Source: Arthrobacter sp. ov407 (GTDB lineage Bacteria > Actinomycetota > Actinomycetes > Actinomycetales > Micrococcaceae). Taken from it: a stretch of DNA of 64,000 nucleotides. Of this stretch, positions 55,084 through 64,000 are shown in pieces. The notes under the pieces were generated by a model. The model had not been told where the DNA came from and ran no database searches. It saw only the letters and a list, made by a program, of their open reading frames with translations. The DNA lies in assembly GCF_900102895.1 (NCBI RefSeq), contig NZ_FNGD01000001.1:248001-312000 (forward strand), in the 5' to 3' direction. A program made the translations under genes and the position numbers. Each line of letters starts with the position of its first letter. Position 1 is the first letter of the stretch.

Positions 55084-57198
55084 GTGGCACAGGACGTGCT
55101 TACCGACCTTAGCAAGGTCCGCAACATCGGCATCATGGCCCACATCGATGCCGGCAAGACCACTACTACCGAGCGCATCCTGTTCTACACAGGTGTGAAC
55201 CACAAGATCGGCGAAACGCACGACGGCGCTTCGACGACTGACTGGATGGAACAGGAAAAGGAACGCGGCATCACCATCACGTCTGCCGCCGTGACCTGCT
55301 TCTGGGAAAACAACCAGATCAACATCATCGACACCCCCGGCCACGTTGACTTCACGGTCGAGGTTGAGCGCTCCCTGCGCGTCCTCGACGGCGCAGTCGC
55401 CGTGTTCGACGGCAAGGAAGGCGTGGAGCCGCAGTCCGAGACTGTTTGGCGTCAGGCTGACAAGTACAACGTTCCGCGCATCTGCTTCGTCAACAAGATG
55501 GACAAGCTCGGCGCTGACTTCTACTTCACCGTCGACACCATCATTGGCCGCCTCGGTGCCAAGCCGCTCGTCATGCAGCTGCCGATCGGCGCCGAGAACG
55601 ACTTCATCGGCGTCGTCGACCTTCTTTACATGCGCGCGCTGGTCTGGCCCGGCGACGCCAAGGGTGACGTCACCATGGGTGCCAAGTACGAGATCCGCGA
55701 GATCCCGGCTGACCTCCAGGAGAAGGCCGAAGAGTACCGCGCAACTCTCGTTGAGACTGTTGCCGAGGCCTCCGAGGAACTCATGGAGAAGTACCTTGAG
55801 GGCGAAGAGATCAGCATCGATGAGCTCAAGGCCGGCATCCGCAAGATGACGATCAACTCTGAGCTGTACCCGGTCTTCTGTGGTTCCGCCTTCAAGAACC
55901 GCGGTGTCCAGCCGATGCTTGACGCCGTCGTCGATTACCTGCCGAACCCGCTCGACGTCCCGCCGATGATCGGTCACGATCCCCGCGACGAAGAGAAGGA
56001 ACTGACGCGCAAGCCGTCTTCCGAAGAGCCGTTCTCGGCTCTGGCGTTCAAGATTGCCACGCACCCGTTCTTCGGCCAGCTCACCTTCATTCGCGTGTAC
56101 TCCGGTCACGTCGAAGCCGGTTCCCAGGTGGTTAACTCCACCAAGGGCAAGAAGGAGCGCATCGGCAAGCTGTTCCAGATGCACGCCAACAAGGAAATGC
56201 CGGTTGACGGCGCTACCGCTGGCCACATCTACGCAGCGATCGGGTTGAAGGATACGACCACGGGCGACACCCTGTGCGACTCCAGCAACCAGATCGTGCT
56301 TGAGTCCATGAGCTTCCCGGAGCCCGTGATCTCTGTTGCGATCGAGCCGAACACCAAGGGTGACCAGGAGAAGCTCTCCACGGCCATCCAGAAGCTCTCC
56401 GCTGAGGACCCGACCTTCCAGGTCTCCCTCAACGAAGACACCGGCCAGACCATCATCGCCGGCATGGGCGAGCTCCACCTGGACATCCTGGTGGACCGCA
56501 TGCGCCGCGAATTCAAGGTCGAGGCCAATGTCGGCAAGCCGCAGGTTGCTTACCGCGAAACCATCAAGCGTGCTGTAGAGCGTCACGACTACACGCACAA
56601 GAAGCAGACCGGTGGTTCCGGCCAGTTCGCAAAGATCCAGATTGCGATCGCGCCCTTGGACACGTCCGAAGGCGAGCTGTACGAGTTCGAGAATAAGGTC
56701 ACTGGTGGCCGTATTCCCCGCGAATACATCCCGTCGGTGGACGCCGGTATCCAGGATGCACTGAACGACGGCGTCCTGGCCGGGTACCCGGTTGTCGGCA
56801 TCAAGGCCACGCTGATTGACGGCGCGTACCACGATGTTGACTCCTCGGAAATGGCGTTCAAGATCGCTGGCCGGATGGCTTTCAAGGAAGCCGCACGCAA
56901 GGCGAACCCCATCCTGCTCGAACCGCTGATGGATGTCGAGGTCCGCACCCCTGAGGAATACATGGGTGAAGTTATCGGTGACCTCAACTCCCGCCGTGGC
57001 CAGATGCAGTCCATGGAAGATGCCCAGGGCGTCAAGGTCATCCGCGCGCACGTCCCGCTGTCCGGCATGTTCGGCTACATCGGTGACCTGCGCTCGAAGA
57101 CCCAGGGCCGCGCTGTGTACTCCATGACGTTCCACAGCTACGCCGAGGTCCCGAAGGCATATGCCGACGAGATCATCCAGAAGAACCGCGGCGAGTAG
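55084..57198 (+). CDS. fusA: Translation elongation factor G
   Basis: EF-G drives translocation and ribosome recycling with GTP. The 704-residue protein starts at GTG 55084 after a GAAAGGGAGA site. G-domain motifs are visible: [14 protein letters not shown] (G1), the [12 protein letters not shown] region (G2), DTPGHVDF (G3) and NKMDKLGAD (G4). Domains II-V follow, with [13 protein letters not shown] and [16 protein letters not shown] near the end. It follows rpsG by 69 bases. Confidence 0.98.
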   Translation: MAQDVLTDLSKVRNIGIMAHIDAGKTTTTERILFYTGVNHKIGETHDGASTTDWMEQEKERGITITSAAVTCFWENNQINIIDTPGHVDFTVEVERSLRVLDGAVAVFDGKEGVEPQSETVWRQADKYNVPRICFVNKMDKLGADFYFTVDTIIGRLGAKPLVMQLPIGAENDFIGVVDLLYMRALVWPGDAKGDVTMGAKYEIREIPADLQEKAEEYRATLVETVAEASEELMEKYLEGEEISIDELKAGIRKMTINSELYPVFCGSAFKNRGVQPMLDAVVDYLPNPLDVPPMIGHDPRDEEKELTRKPSSEEPFSALAFKIATHPFFGQLTFIRVYSGHVEAGSQVVNSTKGKKERIGKLFQMHANKEMPVDGATAGHIYAAIGLKDTTTGDTLCDSSNQIVLESMSFPEPVISVAIEPNTKGDQEKLSTAIQKLSAEDPTFQVSLNEDTGQTIIAGMGELHLDILVDRMRREFKVEANVGKPQVAYRETIKRAVERHDYTHKKQTGGSGQFAKIQIAIAPLDTSEGELYEFENKVTGGRIPREYIPSVDAGIQDALNDGVLAGYPVVGIKATLIDGAYHDVDSSEMAFKIAGRMAFKEAARKANPILLEPLMDVEVRTPEEYMGEVIGDLNSRRGQMQSMEDAQGVKVIRAHVPLSGMFGYIGDLRSKTQGRAVYSMTFHSYAEVPKAYADEIIQKNRGE

Positions 57199-57350
57199 TC
57201 CCTAGGGACAATCGCAGCAACAAAAACTCGGATGCGTCTCCGCCAACGGAGATTCATCTGGTGCAAGTGGCCGGGCTCCGGTCCAGACCGAAGTCCGGCC
57301 GCCTGCACGAACAGGCTCTAGGCACTAGCATTAGTACCTGAATCTGCAAT

Positions 57351-57380
57351 TTCACCAATCCAAAGCCCCCCAAGTAGACT
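57351..57380 (+). promoter_or_regulatory. tuf promoter and leader hairpin
   Basis: TTCACC (57351-57356), 18 bases, TAGACT (57375-57380), start expected near 57387. The short leader has a GCCGCG/CGCGGC hairpin (57394-57410) ahead of a strong AGGAGG site. This gives tuf its own promoter in addition to read-through from fusA, across a gene-free gap of 251 bases. Confidence 0.6.
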
Positions 57381-57449
57381 TACTGGAGTTTCTGCCGCGA
57401 CAAGCGCGGCCGAAGGGTAAGTCATTTGAAAACGTTCTAGGAGGAACCT

Positions 57450-58640
57450 GTGGCAAAGGCAAAGTTCGAGCGGACTAAGCCGCACGTTAACATCGGTACC
57501 ATTGGTCACGTTGACCACGGTAAGACGACGCTGACGGCCGCCATTTCCAAGGTGCTGTACGACAAGTACCCGACTCTCAACGAGAAGCGTGACTTCGCGT
57601 CGATTGACTCTGCTCCCGAAGAGCGTCAGCGCGGCATTACCATCAACATCTCCCACGTTGAGTACCAGACCGAGAAGCGCCACTACGCACACGTAGACGC
57701 TCCGGGTCACGCTGACTACATCAAGAACATGATCACCGGCGCTGCTCAGATGGACGGTGCAATCCTCGTGGTTGCCGCCACTGACGGCCCGATGGCTCAG
57801 ACCCGTGAGCACGTTCTGCTCGCCCGCCAGGTTGGCGTTCCCTACCTGCTGGTCGCGCTGAACAAGGCTGACATGGTCGATGACGAGGAACTCCTCGACC
57901 TCGTCGAAATGGAAGTTCGCGAGCTGCTCAGCTCGCAGGGCTTCGATGGCGACGAAGCTCCGGTCATCCGCGTTTCGGGCCTGAAGGCCCTGGAAGGCGA
58001 CCCGGAGTGGGTCAAGTCCATCGAGGACCTCATGGAAGCTGTCGACAACTCGGTTCCGGACCCCGTTCGTGACCGTGACAAGCCCTTCCTGATGCCGATC
58101 GAAGACGTCTTCACGATCACCGGCCGTGGCACCGTTGTTACGGGCCGCGCCGAGCGTGGAACCCTCGCCATCAACTCTGAGGTCGAGATCGTCGGCATCC
58201 GCCCGGTCCAGAAGACCACGGTTACCGGTATCGAGATGTTCCACAAGCAGCTCGACGAAGCATGGGCCGGCGAGAACTGTGGCCTCCTGCTCCGCGGTCT
58301 GAAGCGCGACGATGTCGAGCGTGGCCAGGTTGTCGTCAAGCCGGGTTCCATTACCCCGCACACCGACTTCGAGGCTAACGTCTACATCCTCTCCAAGGAC
58401 GAAGGCGGACGTCACAACCCGTTCTACTCCAACTACCGCCCGCAGTTCTACTTCCGCACCACGGACGTAACCGGCGTTATCACCCTGCCGGAAGGCACGG
58501 AAATGGTTATGCCTGGCGACAACACTGAGATGACCGTTGCGCTCATCCAGCCGATCGCAATGGAAGAGGGCCTCGGCTTCGCTATCCGCGAAGGCGGCCG
58601 CACCGTTGGTTCAGGACGCGTCACCAAGATCGTCAAGTAA
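57450..58640 (+). CDS. tuf: Translation elongation factor Tu
   Basis: EF-Tu delivers aminoacyl-tRNA to the ribosome. The 396-residue protein has [14 protein letters not shown] (G1), [12 protein letters not shown] (G2), [12 protein letters not shown] (G3) and [12 protein letters not shown] (G4), and a C-terminus with [17 protein letters not shown] 57450 has an AGGAGG site. It is followed by a strong terminator. Confidence 0.98.
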   Translation: MAKAKFERTKPHVNIGTIGHVDHGKTTLTAAISKVLYDKYPTLNEKRDFASIDSAPEERQRGITINISHVEYQTEKRHYAHVDAPGHADYIKNMITGAAQMDGAILVVAATDGPMAQTREHVLLARQVGVPYLLVALNKADMVDDEELLDLVEMEVRELLSSQGFDGDEAPVIRVSGLKALEGDPEWVKSIEDLMEAVDNSVPDPVRDRDKPFLMPIEDVFTITGRGTVVTGRAERGTLAINSEVEIVGIRPVQKTTVTGIEMFHKQLDEAWAGENCGLLLRGLKRDDVERGQVVVKPGSITPHTDFEANVYILSKDEGGRHNPFYSNYRPQFYFRTTDVTGVITLPEGTEMVMPGDNTEMTVALIQPIAMEEGLGFAIREGGRTVGSGRVTKIVK

Positions 58641-58705
58641 TTACTTGCTGATCTGATGCTTGGCCACTGATCAGCCAGCCGTCTGGCAGCTGAACAGAGG
58701 ATCGG

Positions 58706-58744
58706 GAACAGCCCCGCTGCACTTGCAGCGGGGCTGTTCTTTTT
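58706..58744 (+). terminator. Terminator after tuf
   Basis: GAACAGCCCCGCTGC (58706-58720) pairs perfectly with GCAGCGGGGCTGTTC (58725-58739), loop ACTT, then TTTTT. Textbook intrinsic terminator. Confidence 0.9.
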
Positions 58745-58784
58745 AAGTTCCTGATACCTTTGCAGGAAGGGAAAGGAGCTCACC

Positions 58785-58910
58785 ATGGGCTGGTTCATTT
58801 TTCTGCTGATCGTCGTCGCCGTAGTTGTCGCATTCTTCTGGGCGAAGAAGCACTTCCGCCGGGAGATCGAGCGCACCAAGCGCATCAACCGGGCAAACCG
58901 CAACCAGTAG
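58785..58910 (+). CDS. Small single-pass membrane protein (41 aa)
   Basis: This short gene encodes 41 residues. MGWFIFLLIVVAVVVAFFWA is a single transmembrane helix at the N-terminus, followed by a strongly basic tail (KKHFRREIERTKRINRANRNQ, read as KKHFRREIERTK then RINRANRNQ). A strong AAAGGAG site lies eight bases upstream of ATG 58785, right after the tuf terminator. Small basic-tailed membrane proteins of this shape are common in Micrococcaceae; the function is unknown. Confidence 0.7.
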   Translation: MGWFIFLLIVVAVVVAFFWAKKHFRREIERTKRINRANRNQ

Positions 58911-58928
58911 CGCGGGCTCGGCTGGGAC

Positions 58929-60368
58929 TCAGTCTCGCCGGGCGTGCGCGAGGGCCTGGTACCAGTAGTACGAGTCTTTTGGCGTTCGCTGGAGGGTCGT
59001 GAAATCCACATGTACCAGGCCGAAGCGCTGGGAGTAGCCGGCTGCCCATTCGAAGTTGTCCATGAGCGTCCAGACGTAGTAGCCGAGCAGGTCGACGTCG
59101 TGGGCGATGCCTCCTGGGGACGTGGCCTCCACCGCCTCGCCGAGGTGCGCGGCCAGGTAGCTGATCCGCCCGGCGTCGGGGATGGGGCCGGTGACGTGGT
59201 CCGGTTCGGGGAAGCTCGCTCCGCTCTCGGTGATGTAGAGCGGCGGCAGCGACTCGCCGTACCTGTCCTTCAGCTCCCGGAGCAGGATCCCCAGATGGTC
59301 CGGAGCGACCGGCCAGCCGAATCCGGTGAGTTCGTACTCGGGGAACGCTGCGAGGTGGAACGGCACTTTCAGCATCGCCTCCGCGGTTGCCGAGGGGCTG
59401 TCGACGCCGCGCCCCGTGGCCACTTTCACGGGGTAGTAGTAGTTCAGGCCGTAGAAATCCAGCGGCTGGTGGATCGTGGCCAGGTCCGCATCGGTAAAGC
59501 TCCTCAGTGAACGAAGCCAAGGCCGGGCGATTAGCGGTGGCCGGGGAAAACGGCCCAGGAGGATAGGGTCGGCGTAGAGCCGGTTCAGCACGAAGTCGAA
59601 CACCCGGGCCAGCAGCCTGTCGGTTAGCGAGCCGGACGCCGGCCGGACCGGGGAATGCAGGTTCGTGACGCCGACGGCGCCGGCGACGCCCTCCGCCCGC
59701 AGCGCCTGCACCGCCAGGCCGTGCCCCAGGAGCTGGTGGCGCACCGACGGCAAGGCATCGAAGAGCAGGCCGTGGCCGGGCGCGTGGACGCCCAGGGCGT
59801 AGCCGTTGAGGGTGACCGAGGCGGGTTCGTTCAGTGTCACCCACTGCGCCACGCGATCGCCGAACCGCTTGCCGGCGGCCGCACTGTACTCGGCAAACCG
59901 TTCCGCCGTCGAACGGTTCATCCAGCCGCCCAAGTCCTCGAGGGGGAGCGGCGTATCCCAGTGGTAGAGGGTGGCCATCGGCGAGATGCCGGCTGCGAGC
60001 AGCCGGTCGATCAGGCGGTCGTAGAAGTCCAGTCCCGCTGCATTGAAGGGGCCGGTGCCCTCAGGCTGGACCCGCGGCCACGAGATCGAGAAACGGTAGG
60101 AATCGACCCCGAGCTCGCGCATGAGCGTGATGTCTTCATCCGCCCGGTTATAGTGGTCGCAGGCGATTGCGGGGGAGTGCCCGTGCAGGATGTTGCCGGG
60201 CTTTTCGGCGAAGGCGTCCCAACCGGAGGGCCCGCGGCCGCCGGCGGCGAGGCTCCCCTCGATCTGGAAGGCCGCGGAGGAAACACCCAGGGTGAATCCC
60301 GGGCTCAGGCGTGCGGCGAGGGCCTGAACTGCTACGGAGTCCTCCACAGTCATGCCCTTATCATCCAT
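58929..60368 (-). CDS. GH1 beta-glucosidase
   Basis: A 479-residue glycoside hydrolase family 1 enzyme that hydrolyses beta-glucosides such as cellobiose by a retaining mechanism. The N-terminal GFTLGVSSAAFQIEGS, the FSISWPRVQPEG block, the acid/base Glu181 in VTLNEPAS and the nucleophile Glu381 in LYITESGASF are all present. TESG replaces the usual TENG. No signal peptide, so it acts on imported sugar. Start ATG 60368, or ATG 60353; neither has a clear ribosome binding site. No sugar transporter is adjacent. A 16-bp palindrome upstream may bind its regulator. Confidence 0.92.
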   Translation of the reverse strand: MDDKGMTVEDSVAVQALAARLSPGFTLGVSSAAFQIEGSLAAGGRGPSGWDAFAEKPGNILHGHSPAIACDHYNRADEDITLMRELGVDSYRFSISWPRVQPEGTGPFNAAGLDFYDRLIDRLLAAGISPMATLYHWDTPLPLEDLGGWMNRSTAERFAEYSAAAGKRFGDRVAQWVTLNEPASVTLNGYALGVHAPGHGLLFDALPSVRHQLLGHGLAVQALRAEGVAGAVGVTNLHSPVRPASGSLTDRLLARVFDFVLNRLYADPILLGRFPRPPLIARPWLRSLRSFTDADLATIHQPLDFYGLNYYYPVKVATGRGVDSPSATAEAMLKVPFHLAAFPEYELTGFGWPVAPDHLGILLRELKDRYGESLPPLYITESGASFPEPDHVTGPIPDAGRISYLAAHLGEAVEATSPGGIAHDVDLLGYYVWTLMDNFEWAAGYSQRFGLVHVDFTTLQRTPKDSYYWYQALAHARRD

Positions 60369-60434
60369 TCGATGGTGATTCAGGACAATGGGCTCTCCGG
60401 CAGAGATTGCACTTCAGTGATTGCAGTACTGTCA

Positions 60435-60450
60435 CTGCACGGCCGTGCAG
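60435..60450. promoter_or_regulatory. Perfect 16-bp palindrome upstream of the beta-glucosidase
   Basis: CTGCACGGCCGTGCAG is self-complementary over all 16 bases and lies about 67 bases from the GH1 start. CAGTGA (60415-60420) and TCACTG (60432-60437) form a second dyad overlapping it. Such sites are typical LacI/GntR/TetR-type operators for sugar hydrolase genes; the regulator is not encoded in the window. Confidence 0.5.
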
Positions 60451-60458
60451 GAGGCTGA

Positions 60459-60488
60459 TTCGCTTCTGCCCGCAAATTCCGGCATACT
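60459..60488 (+). promoter_or_regulatory. Candidate S10 operon promoter
   Basis: TTCGCT (60459-60464), 18 bases, CATACT (60483-60488). It would give an S10 leader of about 285 bases. Confidence 0.35.
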
Positions 60489-60494
60489 AGATGA

Positions 60495-60778
60495 GTTGTT
60501 CAAGCGCTCTTTCGTGTCCCGATCCGGATAATGCCGGGTGTCAGGGTCCAAGTGAGAGACCAAACATAACCCACTCCCCATGGAATTGCGGACGCGTACG
60601 TGTGAAAACGTACGACACGCCCGACCGCGGGGGTCGGTTACGTCGGCAGGTTGAGGAACCCGGATCCTTCCGGATTCAGCTTGTGCGGCGGGTGGTAGTC
60701 ACGACTTCAAATGCTTCGGCAGCCACATACAACAGGCAAGTAAACAGAGCAGCATTTACTGAAAGAGAGTCAGGCGAC
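60495..60778 (+). other. Structured leader before rpsJ (S10 operon)
   Basis: The 410-base gap before rpsJ has no ORF, but the part nearer rpsJ carries several hairpins: CCGACC/GGTCGG (60621-60637) and CCGGA/TCCGG (60660-60673), plus a CGTGT/ACACG dyad (60599-60619) embedding two CGTACG palindromes. This resembles an autoregulated ribosomal-protein leader, though I cannot assign a binding protein. Confidence 0.45.
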
Positions 60779-61087
60779 ATGGCGGGACAAAAAATCCGCA
60801 TCCGGCTGAAGTCATACGACCACGAGGTCATTGACGTTTCAGCACGGAAGATCGTTGAGACGGTCACGCGCGCAGGCGCAACTGTAGTTGGCCCCGTGCC
60901 GCTGCCGACGGAGAAGAACGTTTACTGCGTTATCCGCTCTCCGCACAAGTACAAGGACAGCCGCGAGCACTTCGAAATGCGCACGCACAAGCGTCTTATC
61001 GACATCATCGATCCCACGCCCAAGGCTGTTGATTCGCTCATGCGTCTCGACCTGCCGGCCGACGTGAACATCGAAATCAAGCTGTAG
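60779..61087 (+). CDS. rpsJ: 30S ribosomal protein S10
   Basis: S10 is a 30S head protein that also joins NusB in antitermination. The 102-residue protein shows the full family sequence [40 protein letters not shown] and [18 protein letters not shown] 60779 begins the gene after a long leader. It heads rpsJ-rplC-rplD-rplW-rplB-rpsS-rplV. Confidence 0.98.
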
Positions 61088-61104
61088 GGAGGTGCTGAGA
61101 GACT

Positions 61105-61755
61105 ATGACCGCAACCCGTAACGTAAAGGGCCTGCTGGGCACGAAGCTCGGCATGACCCAGGTCTGGGACGAGAACAACAAGCTCATCCCCGTCACTGTG
61201 GTCCAGGCTGACTCGAACGTCATCACGCAGCTGCGCAATGCAGAAACTGATGGCTATGTCGCCGTTCAGATCGGCTACGGCCAGATCGATCCCCGCAAGG
61301 TCACCAAGCCGCTGGCTGGTCACTTTGAAAAGGCAGGCGTCACGCCTCGCCGCCACGTCGTAGAACTGCGCACTGCAGATGCTGACTCTTACGAGCTGGG
61401 CCAGGAGCTCTCCGTAGAGCTCTTCGAAGCCGGCCAGAAGATCGACGTCGTTGGCACCACCAAGGGTAAGGGCTTCGCCGGTGTTATGAAGCGTCACGGC
61501 TTCCACGGCGTTGGAGCTTCCCACGGTGCCCACAAGAACCACCGTAAGCCCGGTTCAATCGGTGGCGCATCCACCCCGAGCCGCGTCTTCAAGGGCATGA
61601 AAATGGCCGGCCGCATGGGCGCCGTTCGTCACACCACGCTGAACCTCACGGTTCACGCGGTTGACGTCGAGAAGTCGCTGCTCCTGATCAAGGGCGCCGT
61701 CCCCGGCGCCCGCGGCCAGGTCGTACTCGTACGCACCGCCGTGAAGGGAGCCTAG
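61105..61755 (+). CDS. rplC: 50S ribosomal protein L3
   Basis: L3 is an early-assembly protein near the peptidyl-transferase centre. The 216-residue protein has [20 protein letters not shown] at its start and the central-extension motifs [20 protein letters not shown] and [23 protein letters not shown] 61105 follows a GGGAGGTG site 17 bases after rpsJ. Confidence 0.98.
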   Translation: MTATRNVKGLLGTKLGMTQVWDENNKLIPVTVVQADSNVITQLRNAETDGYVAVQIGYGQIDPRKVTKPLAGHFEKAGVTPRRHVVELRTADADSYELGQELSVELFEAGQKIDVVGTTKGKGFAGVMKRHGFHGVGASHGAHKNHRKPGSIGGASTPSRVFKGMKMAGRMGAVRHTTLNLTVHAVDVEKSLLLIKGAVPGARGQVVLVRTAVKGA

Positions 61756-61759
61756 TTCA

Positions 61760-62380
61760 ATGACTAGCACTGTCAAGGTTGACCTGCCTGCAGAGATCTT
61801 CGACGTACAGACCAACGTGCCGCTGCTGCACCAGGTTGTCGTTGCCCAGCTCGCTGCTGCTCGCCAGGGTACCCACAAGACCAAGACCCGCGCCGAAGTT
61901 TCCGGTGCAGGTCGCAAGCCGTTCAAGCAGAAGGGTACCGGCCGCGCCCGTCAGGGTTCCATCCGTGCTCCTCACATGACCGGTGGTGGCGTTGTCCACG
62001 GCCCCACGCCGCGTGACTACAGCCAGCGCACCCCCAAGAAGATGATTGCTGCTGCACTGCGCGGCGCACTCTCGGACCGCGCCCGCAACGGCCGCGTCCA
62101 CGTCATTGCTGATCTGGTTGCCGGCTCCAAGCCGTCCTCCAAGGAAGCACTGGCAACCCTGCGCGGAGTCTCCGAGCGCAAGAACCTGCTCGTTGTCATT
62201 GAGCGCGCCAACGATGTTGCTGCACTGTCCGTGCGCAACCTCGAGGAAGTTCACGTTCTGTACGCAGACCAGCTGAACACCTACGACGTTCTCGTTTCCG
62301 ACGACGTAGTCTTCACCAAGGCTGCCTACGAAGCATTCGTTGCTGACAAGGTTGCAAAGAACGAGGAGGATGCCAAGTGA
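61760..62380 (+). CDS. rplD: 50S ribosomal protein L4
   Basis: L4 lines the nascent-peptide exit tunnel and in some bacteria regulates the S10 operon. The 206-residue protein has [20 protein letters not shown] and [20 protein letters not shown], the tunnel-loop region with residues linked to macrolide resistance in other species. ATG 61760 lies four bases after rplC. Its end overlaps the rplW start by four bases (GTGA). Confidence 0.98.
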   Translation: MTSTVKVDLPAEIFDVQTNVPLLHQVVVAQLAAARQGTHKTKTRAEVSGAGRKPFKQKGTGRARQGSIRAPHMTGGGVVHGPTPRDYSQRTPKKMIAAALRGALSDRARNGRVHVIADLVAGSKPSSKEALATLRGVSERKNLLVVIERANDVAALSVRNLEEVHVLYADQLNTYDVLVSDDVVFTKAAYEAFVADKVAKNEEDAK

Positions 62381-62682
62381 GTGCAGCCACCATCAAAGAC
62401 CCGCGCGACGTCGTGCTTGCACCCGTTGTCTCGGAAAAGAGCTACGGCCTGATCGATGAGGGCAAGTACACCTTCCTGGTGGACCCCCGCTCGAACAAGA
62501 CCGAGATCAAGCTGGCCGTGGAGAAGATTTTCTCCGTCAAGGTCGAATCGATCAACACCATCAACCGTGCCGGTAAGCGCAAGCGCACCAAATTCGGCTG
62601 GGGTACCCGCAAGAACACCAAGCGTGCCATTGTGAGCCTCAAAGAAGGCACTATCGACATCTTCGGCGGTCCGCTTTCATAA
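62377..62682 (+). CDS. rplW: 50S ribosomal protein L23
   Basis: L23 sits at the tunnel exit and docks trigger factor and SRP. The 101-residue protein has [20 protein letters not shown] and [20 protein letters not shown], with the C-terminal [20 protein letters not shown]. The GTG 62377 start overlaps rplD. Confidence 0.98.
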   Translation: MSAATIKDPRDVVLAPVVSEKSYGLIDEGKYTFLVDPRSNKTEIKLAVEKIFSVKVESINTINRAGKRKRTKFGWGTRKNTKRAIVSLKEGTIDIFGGPLS

Positions 62683-62712
62683 GCGGAGACCACTTTAACG
62701 AGGAAATAAATT

Positions 62713-63552
62713 ATGGGAATCCGTAAATACAAGCCGACTACCCCGGGCCGTCGTGGCTCGAGCGTAGCGGACTTCACTGAAATCACGCGGTCGACGCCGG
62801 AAAAGTCGTTGGTACGTCCCCTCCCGAAAAAGGGTGGCCGTAACAACTCCGGTAAGATCACGACCCGTCACAAGGGTGGTGGACACAAGCGCCAGTACCG
62901 TCTGATCGACTTCCGTCGCCACGACAAGGACGGCGTCAACGCCCGCGTTGCCGAAATCGAGTACGACCCGAACCGTACGGCTCGGATCGCCCTCCTGCAC
63001 TACGTTGATGGCACCAAGCGTTACATCATCGCCCCGAACAAGCTGTCCCAGGGCGACTTCGTAGAGGCCGGCGCCGACGCTGACATCAAGCCCGGCAACA
63101 ACCTTCCGCTGCGCAACATCCCGGTCGGTACCGTAATCCACGCAGTCGAACTGCGTCCGGGTGGCGGCGCCAAGATGGGCCGCTCCGCCGGTGCATCGAT
63201 CCAGCTCGTTGCAAAGGAAGGCCGTTTCGCCCAGCTGCGTCTGCCTTCCGGCGAAATCCGCAACGTTGACGTGCGCTGCCGCGCAACCGTCGGCGAGGTC
63301 GGCAACGCCGAGCAGTCGAACATCAACTGGGGCAAGGCCGGCCGTATGCGGTGGAAGGGCGTTCGCCCGACCGTCCGTGGTGTCGCCATGAACCCGGTTG
63401 ACCACCCCCACGGTGGTGGCGAGGGTAAGACGTCCGGTGGACGTCACCCCGTCAACCCGAACGGTAAGCGCGAAGGCCGCACCCGCCGTCCCAACAAAGA
63501 GAGCGACAAGCTTATTGTTCGTCGCCGTCGTACTGGCAAGAACAAGCGATAG
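62713..63552 (+). CDS. rplB: 50S ribosomal protein L2
   Basis: L2 supports subunit joining and the peptidyl-transferase centre. The 279-residue protein begins [20 protein letters not shown] and contains [19 protein letters not shown] and the invariant [19 protein letters not shown] with the conserved functional His. ATG 62713 has an AACGAGGAAA site. It is followed by rpsS after 12 bases. Confidence 0.98.
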   Translation: MGIRKYKPTTPGRRGSSVADFTEITRSTPEKSLVRPLPKKGGRNNSGKITTRHKGGGHKRQYRLIDFRRHDKDGVNARVAEIEYDPNRTARIALLHYVDGTKRYIIAPNKLSQGDFVEAGADADIKPGNNLPLRNIPVGTVIHAVELRPGGGAKMGRSAGASIQLVAKEGRFAQLRLPSGEIRNVDVRCRATVGEVGNAEQSNINWGKAGRMRWKGVRPTVRGVAMNPVDHPHGGGEGKTSGGRHPVNPNGKREGRTRRPNKESDKLIVRRRRTGKNKR

Positions 63553-63564
63553 GAGCCTGGACAC

Positions 63565-63846
63565 ATGCCACGCAGCCTGAAAAAAGGTCCTTTCGTTGAC
63601 CAGCACCTCTTTGTAAAGGTAGCCAGGGAAAACGAAAAGGGCACCAAGAACGTCATCAAGACCTGGTCCCGCCGTTCGATGATCGTCCCCGACATGCTCG
63701 GCCACACGATCGCCGTACACGACGGACGCAAGCACATCCCCGTGTTTGTCACTGAGTCGATGGTCGGGCACAAGCTCGGCGAATTCGCTCCCACGCGGAC
63801 ATTCCGCGGCCATGTCAAGGACGACCGTAAGGGCAAGCGCCGCTAG
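63565..63846 (+). CDS. rpsS: 30S ribosomal protein S19
   Basis: S19 is a 30S head protein that binds near the A-site finger. The 93-residue protein shows [40 protein letters not shown] and [23 protein letters not shown] 63565 has an AGGAGCC site. Confidence 0.98.
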   Translation: MPRSLKKGPFVDQHLFVKVARENEKGTKNVIKTWSRRSMIVPDMLGHTIAVHDGRKHIPVFVTESMVGHKLGEFAPTRTFRGHVKDDRKGKRR

Positions 63847-63884
63847 GCGCCTGCACTTACGTCAAAGACGAGAGAAGGAAAGCA

Positions 63885-64000
63885 ATGGAAGCCAAGGCAA
63901 TTGCGCGTCACATCCGCGTAACGCCTATGAAGGCCCGGCGCGTCGTCAACCTTGTTCGTGGTAAGCAAGCGAATGAGGCTCTGGCAATTCTGAAGTTTGC
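63885..64000 (+). CDS. rplV: 50S ribosomal protein L22, N-terminal fragment
   Basis: The first 38 codons of L22 ([20 protein letters not shown], then [16 protein letters not shown]) are present; the gene runs off the right edge. L22 lines the exit tunnel and belongs to the S10 operon after rpsS. ATG 63885 has an AGAAGGA site. Confidence 0.95.
   Translation, partial: MEAKAIARHIRVTPMKARRVVNLVRGKQANEALAILKF

Noticed and set aside
54583..57135. 850-residue open frame on the minus strand opposite rpsG and fusA
   Set aside because: It is the mirror frame of two highly conserved genes, a routine effect of GC-rich codon use; it shows no family sequence and no ribosome binding site.

Overview
The window is high-GC chromosomal DNA of an actinobacterium, most like Arthrobacter or Pseudarthrobacter (Micrococcaceae). 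The evidence is mycothiol synthase next to an orphan GlnR-type regulator, an RNA-degradosome-type polyphosphate kinase next to a MutT1-like NUDIX/phosphatase fusion, a HadA/HadB-like dehydratase pair next to murB, and the actinobacterial order tRNA-Trp, secE, nusG, rplK-rplA, rplJ-rplL, rpoB-rpoC, rpsL-rpsG-fusA-tuf and the S10 operon. The genus is inferred from sequence flavour and gene order, not from a search. I see no insertion sequence, prophage, CRISPR array or rRNA.

The left half (1-34.6 kb) is a mosaic of housekeeping and accessory genes. It starts with an aldo/keto reductase tail, a CitE-like lyase, a DUF2797 protein, an ArsR-SulP pair, hadA/hadB-like genes with an MFS transporter, and murB. 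These are followed by an AlkZ/YcaQ-like protein, asd, folA-thyA, a membrane protein with a YtrA-type GntR regulator, the NUDIX/phosphatase gene with ppk, and mshD facing a candidate small RNA and glnR. Next come a nitrobindin-like protein, a flavodoxin-fold protein, a YgfZ-like protein with an ankyrin protein, a PadR regulator with an EmrB-type exporter, pfkA, and a PspC/sensor kinase/response regulator module. A PLP aminotransferase ends this part.

The right half (34.8-64 kb) carries transcription and translation genes in conserved order. tRNA-Trp-secE-nusG-rplK-rplA is separated from rplJ-rplL by two paralogous double-GNAT acetyltransferases. A Tat-exported 5'-nucleotidase, a YbaK-type deacylase and a thiolase lie between rplL and rpoB. 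A GH1 beta-glucosidase lies between tuf and the S10 operon (rpsJ, rplC, rplD, rplW, rplB, rpsS, start of rplV), which runs off the right edge. Several operons have structured leaders or clear terminators, including an L10-type leader with an attenuator before rplJ.

The most striking pattern is regulatory. Twelve genes on both strands have a TANNNT hexamer exactly six bases before the start codon, the geometry of leaderless transcription. Other points of interest are a candidate sRNA with a perfect 18-bp terminator stem between mshD and glnR, a 40-bp exact duplication of a GNAT gene's 3' end, a symmetrical operator candidate for the GntR operon, and an interspersed repeat cluster near 33.3 kb. 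I found no clearly novel multi-gene system.
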